From Pseudomonadota bacterium (GTDB lineage: Bacteria; Pseudomonadota; Gammaproteobacteria; Xanthomonadales; Xanthomonadaceae): DNA of 8,155 nucleotides. A model generated the notes under the pieces. The model was given only the letters and a program-made list of their open reading frames with translations, made no database searches and was not told the DNA's origin. Shown one piece after another: positions 7,016 to 8,155 of the stretch (positions are counted from its first letter, which is position 1; every line of letters starts with the position of its first letter). Both the position numbers and the translations under genes were made by a program. The stretch spans positions 1 to 8,155 of the forward strand of contig JAHWKC010000091.1 in assembly GCA_019348095.1 (NCBI GenBank). Reading direction: 5' to 3'.

Positions 7016-7100
7016 CTGTACATCGCCTCCGCGTTCGGCGGTCGCCACCCGTGGCGTGCACGCAGCGGGACCGGCTCTTCTCGCGAACTGCCCGAAGAGC

Positions 7101-7123
7101 TCGCGGCTGAAGCCGCTCCTACA
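7101..7123 (-). repeat. REP palindrome, GTAGGAGCGGC type, copy 2
   Basis: On the minus strand it begins TGTAGGAGCGGCTTCAGCCG; the stem is GCGGCT/AGCCGC with loop TC. This is the classic REP form of pseudomonads and xanthomonads. Confidence 0.7.
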
Positions 7124-7133
7124 AGTGCGGAGC

Positions 7134-7156
7134 TCGCGGCTCACGCCGCTCCTACA
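7134..7156 (-). repeat. REP palindrome, GTAGGAGCGGC type, copy 3
   Basis: Same direction as copy 2 and 33 bases on, with a changed loop and stem (GCGGCGTGAGCCGC). It ends three bases before the stop codon of the E1 fragment. Confidence 0.68.
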
Positions 7157-7159
7157 CGG

Positions 7160-7966
7160 TCACGTCGTGGCGAGGCGGTCCGCGGCGGCGACGATGTCGT
7201 CCTCGCCGGGAATGACCAGGAACGCCGCGCCGGCGAGCGGGGTGTAGGTGTCGACGCCGACCACGCGCTGGAACGGGCGTGCGCCGTAACCACCCTCGGC
7301 GATCGCGGTGAGCACACCCTCGCCGACGCCGGCGCTGCGGCGGCCTTCGTCGACCACGATGATCCGCCTGGCGCTGCGGGCCTGCTCGACGATCCAGGCG
7401 TCGTTGAGTGGCACCAGCCAGCGCAGGTCAACCACCCGCGCCTTCCAGCCGTGGCGGCGCTCGATCTCGCGCACCGCGCGCAGGCTCATCGGCACGCCGT
7501 TGCCGTAGGTGAAGACCACCAGGTCGTCGCCGCTGCTGCCGTCATCAGGTAGGTACACCCTGCCCTCGCCCAGCGGCATCGCCTCGCCGGGTGCGGGGTA
7601 GCTGGTCAGCCAGGCACCGTCGCCGGGCTCGTGCAGGTCCTTGGCCATGTACAGCGCGATCGGTTCGAGCAGCGCGCAGACGCGGCCGTCGACCTTGGCC
7701 AACGCCGTCAGCGTGCGCAGCATGGTCGCCGCATCGTCGCCGCGCGACGGGCAGCCGACCACCAGTCCCGGGATGTCGCGCAGTGCGGTGATCGAGTTGT
7801 CGTTGTGGAAGTGCCCGCCGAACCCGCGCTGGTAGCCGAGCCCGGCGATGCGCACGACCATCGGGTTGCGGTACTGGTCGTTGCTGAAGAACTGCAGGCT
7901 CGCCGCTTCGCCGCGAATCTGGTCGCAGGCGTTGTGGAAATAGGCGAGATACTGGATCTCGTGCGG
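7160..7966 (-). CDS. Thiamine-diphosphate dehydrogenase E1 component, beta-like C-terminal part (truncated)
   Basis: About 268 residues of the transketolase-like pyrimidine domain and the transketolase C-terminal domain of a 2-oxoacid dehydrogenase E1 enzyme, of the kind found as one long alpha-beta fusion in xanthomonads. What is seen: HEIQYLAYFHNACDQIRGEA, then FFSNDQYRNPMVVRIAGLGY, then FGGHFHNDNS (the E1-beta 'GGHxHxxS'-like block) and LRDIPGLVVGCPSRGDDA. The C-terminal domain has VFTYGNGVPMSLRA, VVDLRWLVPLNDAWI and VVDEGRRSAGVGEGV. The substrate cannot be told. The N-terminal half that relatives have (including the alpha part and the start of the pyrimidine domain) is absent: homology stops at about position 7960. 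The frame stays open to an ATG at 8071, but those extra ~35 residues are antisense to the regulator fragment and look spurious. Confidence 0.8.
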   Translation of the reverse strand, partial: PHEIQYLAYFHNACDQIRGEAASLQFFSNDQYRNPMVVRIAGLGYQRGFGGHFHNDNSITALRDIPGLVVGCPSRGDDAATMLRTLTALAKVDGRVCALLEPIALYMAKDLHEPGDGAWLTSYPAPGEAMPLGEGRVYLPDDGSSGDDLVVFTYGNGVPMSLRAVREIERRHGWKARVVDLRWLVPLNDAWIVEQARSARRIIVVDEGRRSAGVGEGVLTAIAEGGYGARPFQRVVGVDTYTPLAGAAFLVIPGEDDIVAAADRLATT

Positions 7967-8155
7967 CAGGCTTCGCTGGCGATCTATAGCGTCGGCGTTC
8001 TGGACGATGACGCCACGATAATCCAATTGGGGTACTTGTCGTCCGAGGAGCGTGCTTTCTTGCGGGAGCATAAGGCCGCGGGGGACATCACCTGCCGCTG
8101 GATAGACGTCCAGGGCAACCCCGTGGAGCTACCGCCCACCATCAACCCCGTGGGC
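7961..8155 (+). pseudogene. SorC/DeoR-family sugar-binding transcriptional regulator, internal fragment
   Basis: 65 codons in one frame to the right edge. What is seen: SLAIYSVGVLDDDATIIQLG, then YLSSEERAFLREHKAAGDIT, CRWIDVQGNPVELP and NPVG. This fits the effector-binding domain of SorC-type regulators ('vGiGsl..ds.l...Gyls.ee...L...GavGDi..r..d..G.p'). The N-terminal helix-turn-helix and first part of the sugar domain are missing, replaced by the antisense side of the E1 gene. ATA and CTA codons and GC of about 62% (108 of 175 bases from 7981) differ from the neighbouring E1 part (45 of 60 bases in 7561-7620). It is either a rearranged or transferred remnant or the product of a chimeric assembly. 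Confidence 0.68.

Noticed and set aside
7160..8071. Intact 303-residue E1 protein starting at 8071
   Set aside because: The first ~35 residues do not resemble any E1 sequence and lie opposite the SorC-type fragment; the usual pyrimidine-domain start is missing, so the ATG is taken as accidental.

Overview
The window is high-GC DNA from a gammaproteobacterium, most likely a member of the Lysobacteraceae/Xanthomonadaceae (Lysobacter, Luteimonas or Pseudoxanthomonas type). This rests on the G/C-rich third codon positions, the sdhCDAB and sdhE-ygfX-lolC arrangement, and short GTAG-type REP palindromes between genes like those known from Stenotrophomonas and Xanthomonas. The assignment is an inference from sequence; no search was run.

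Layout. From the left edge to about 6.06 kb every gene is on the minus strand, so transcription runs right to left. The order is an SDHAF4-type assembly factor (DUF1674), sdhC, sdhD, sdhA and sdhB. A 549-base REP-rich gap follows, and then a MAPEG-family membrane protein, sdhE, a ygfX-like gene and the start of lolC/E, which is cut by the window edge. sdhC/sdhD and MAPEG/sdhE each overlap by 4 bases (ATGA), which suggests translational coupling. On the plus strand ygfZ diverges from the SDHAF4 gene with only 29 bases between the starts. After ygfZ come three REP palindromes, then a convergent minus-strand thiamine-diphosphate dehydrogenase E1 fragment. The final ~190 bases carry a plus-strand fragment of a SorC/DeoR-type sugar-binding regulator with lower GC.

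How it fits together. The four structural subunits of succinate dehydrogenase (complex II) lie among several factors for building it. SdhE attaches FAD to SdhA. SDHAF4 in eukaryotes chaperones flavinylated SdhA on its way to SdhB. YgfZ (IBA57 family) supports Fe-S enzymes. YgfX is a membrane partner of SdhE. In E. coli ygfX-sdhE and ygfZ are adjacent; here the whole sdh operon lies between them, so the locus reads as a complex II production island. lolC/E belongs to the separate lipoprotein-export pathway.

Most unusual points: (1) three near-identical tandem REP doublets after sdhB; (2) a ~115-base inverted element made of 9-base repeats between sdhA and sdhB; (3) three 12-base tandem copies in front of sdhC; (4) a likely junction near position 7960 where two unrelated genes, both missing their N-terminal halves, are joined head to head, which may be an assembly chimera. 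I see no phage, CRISPR, tRNA, rRNA or transposase gene, and no clearly novel multi-gene system.
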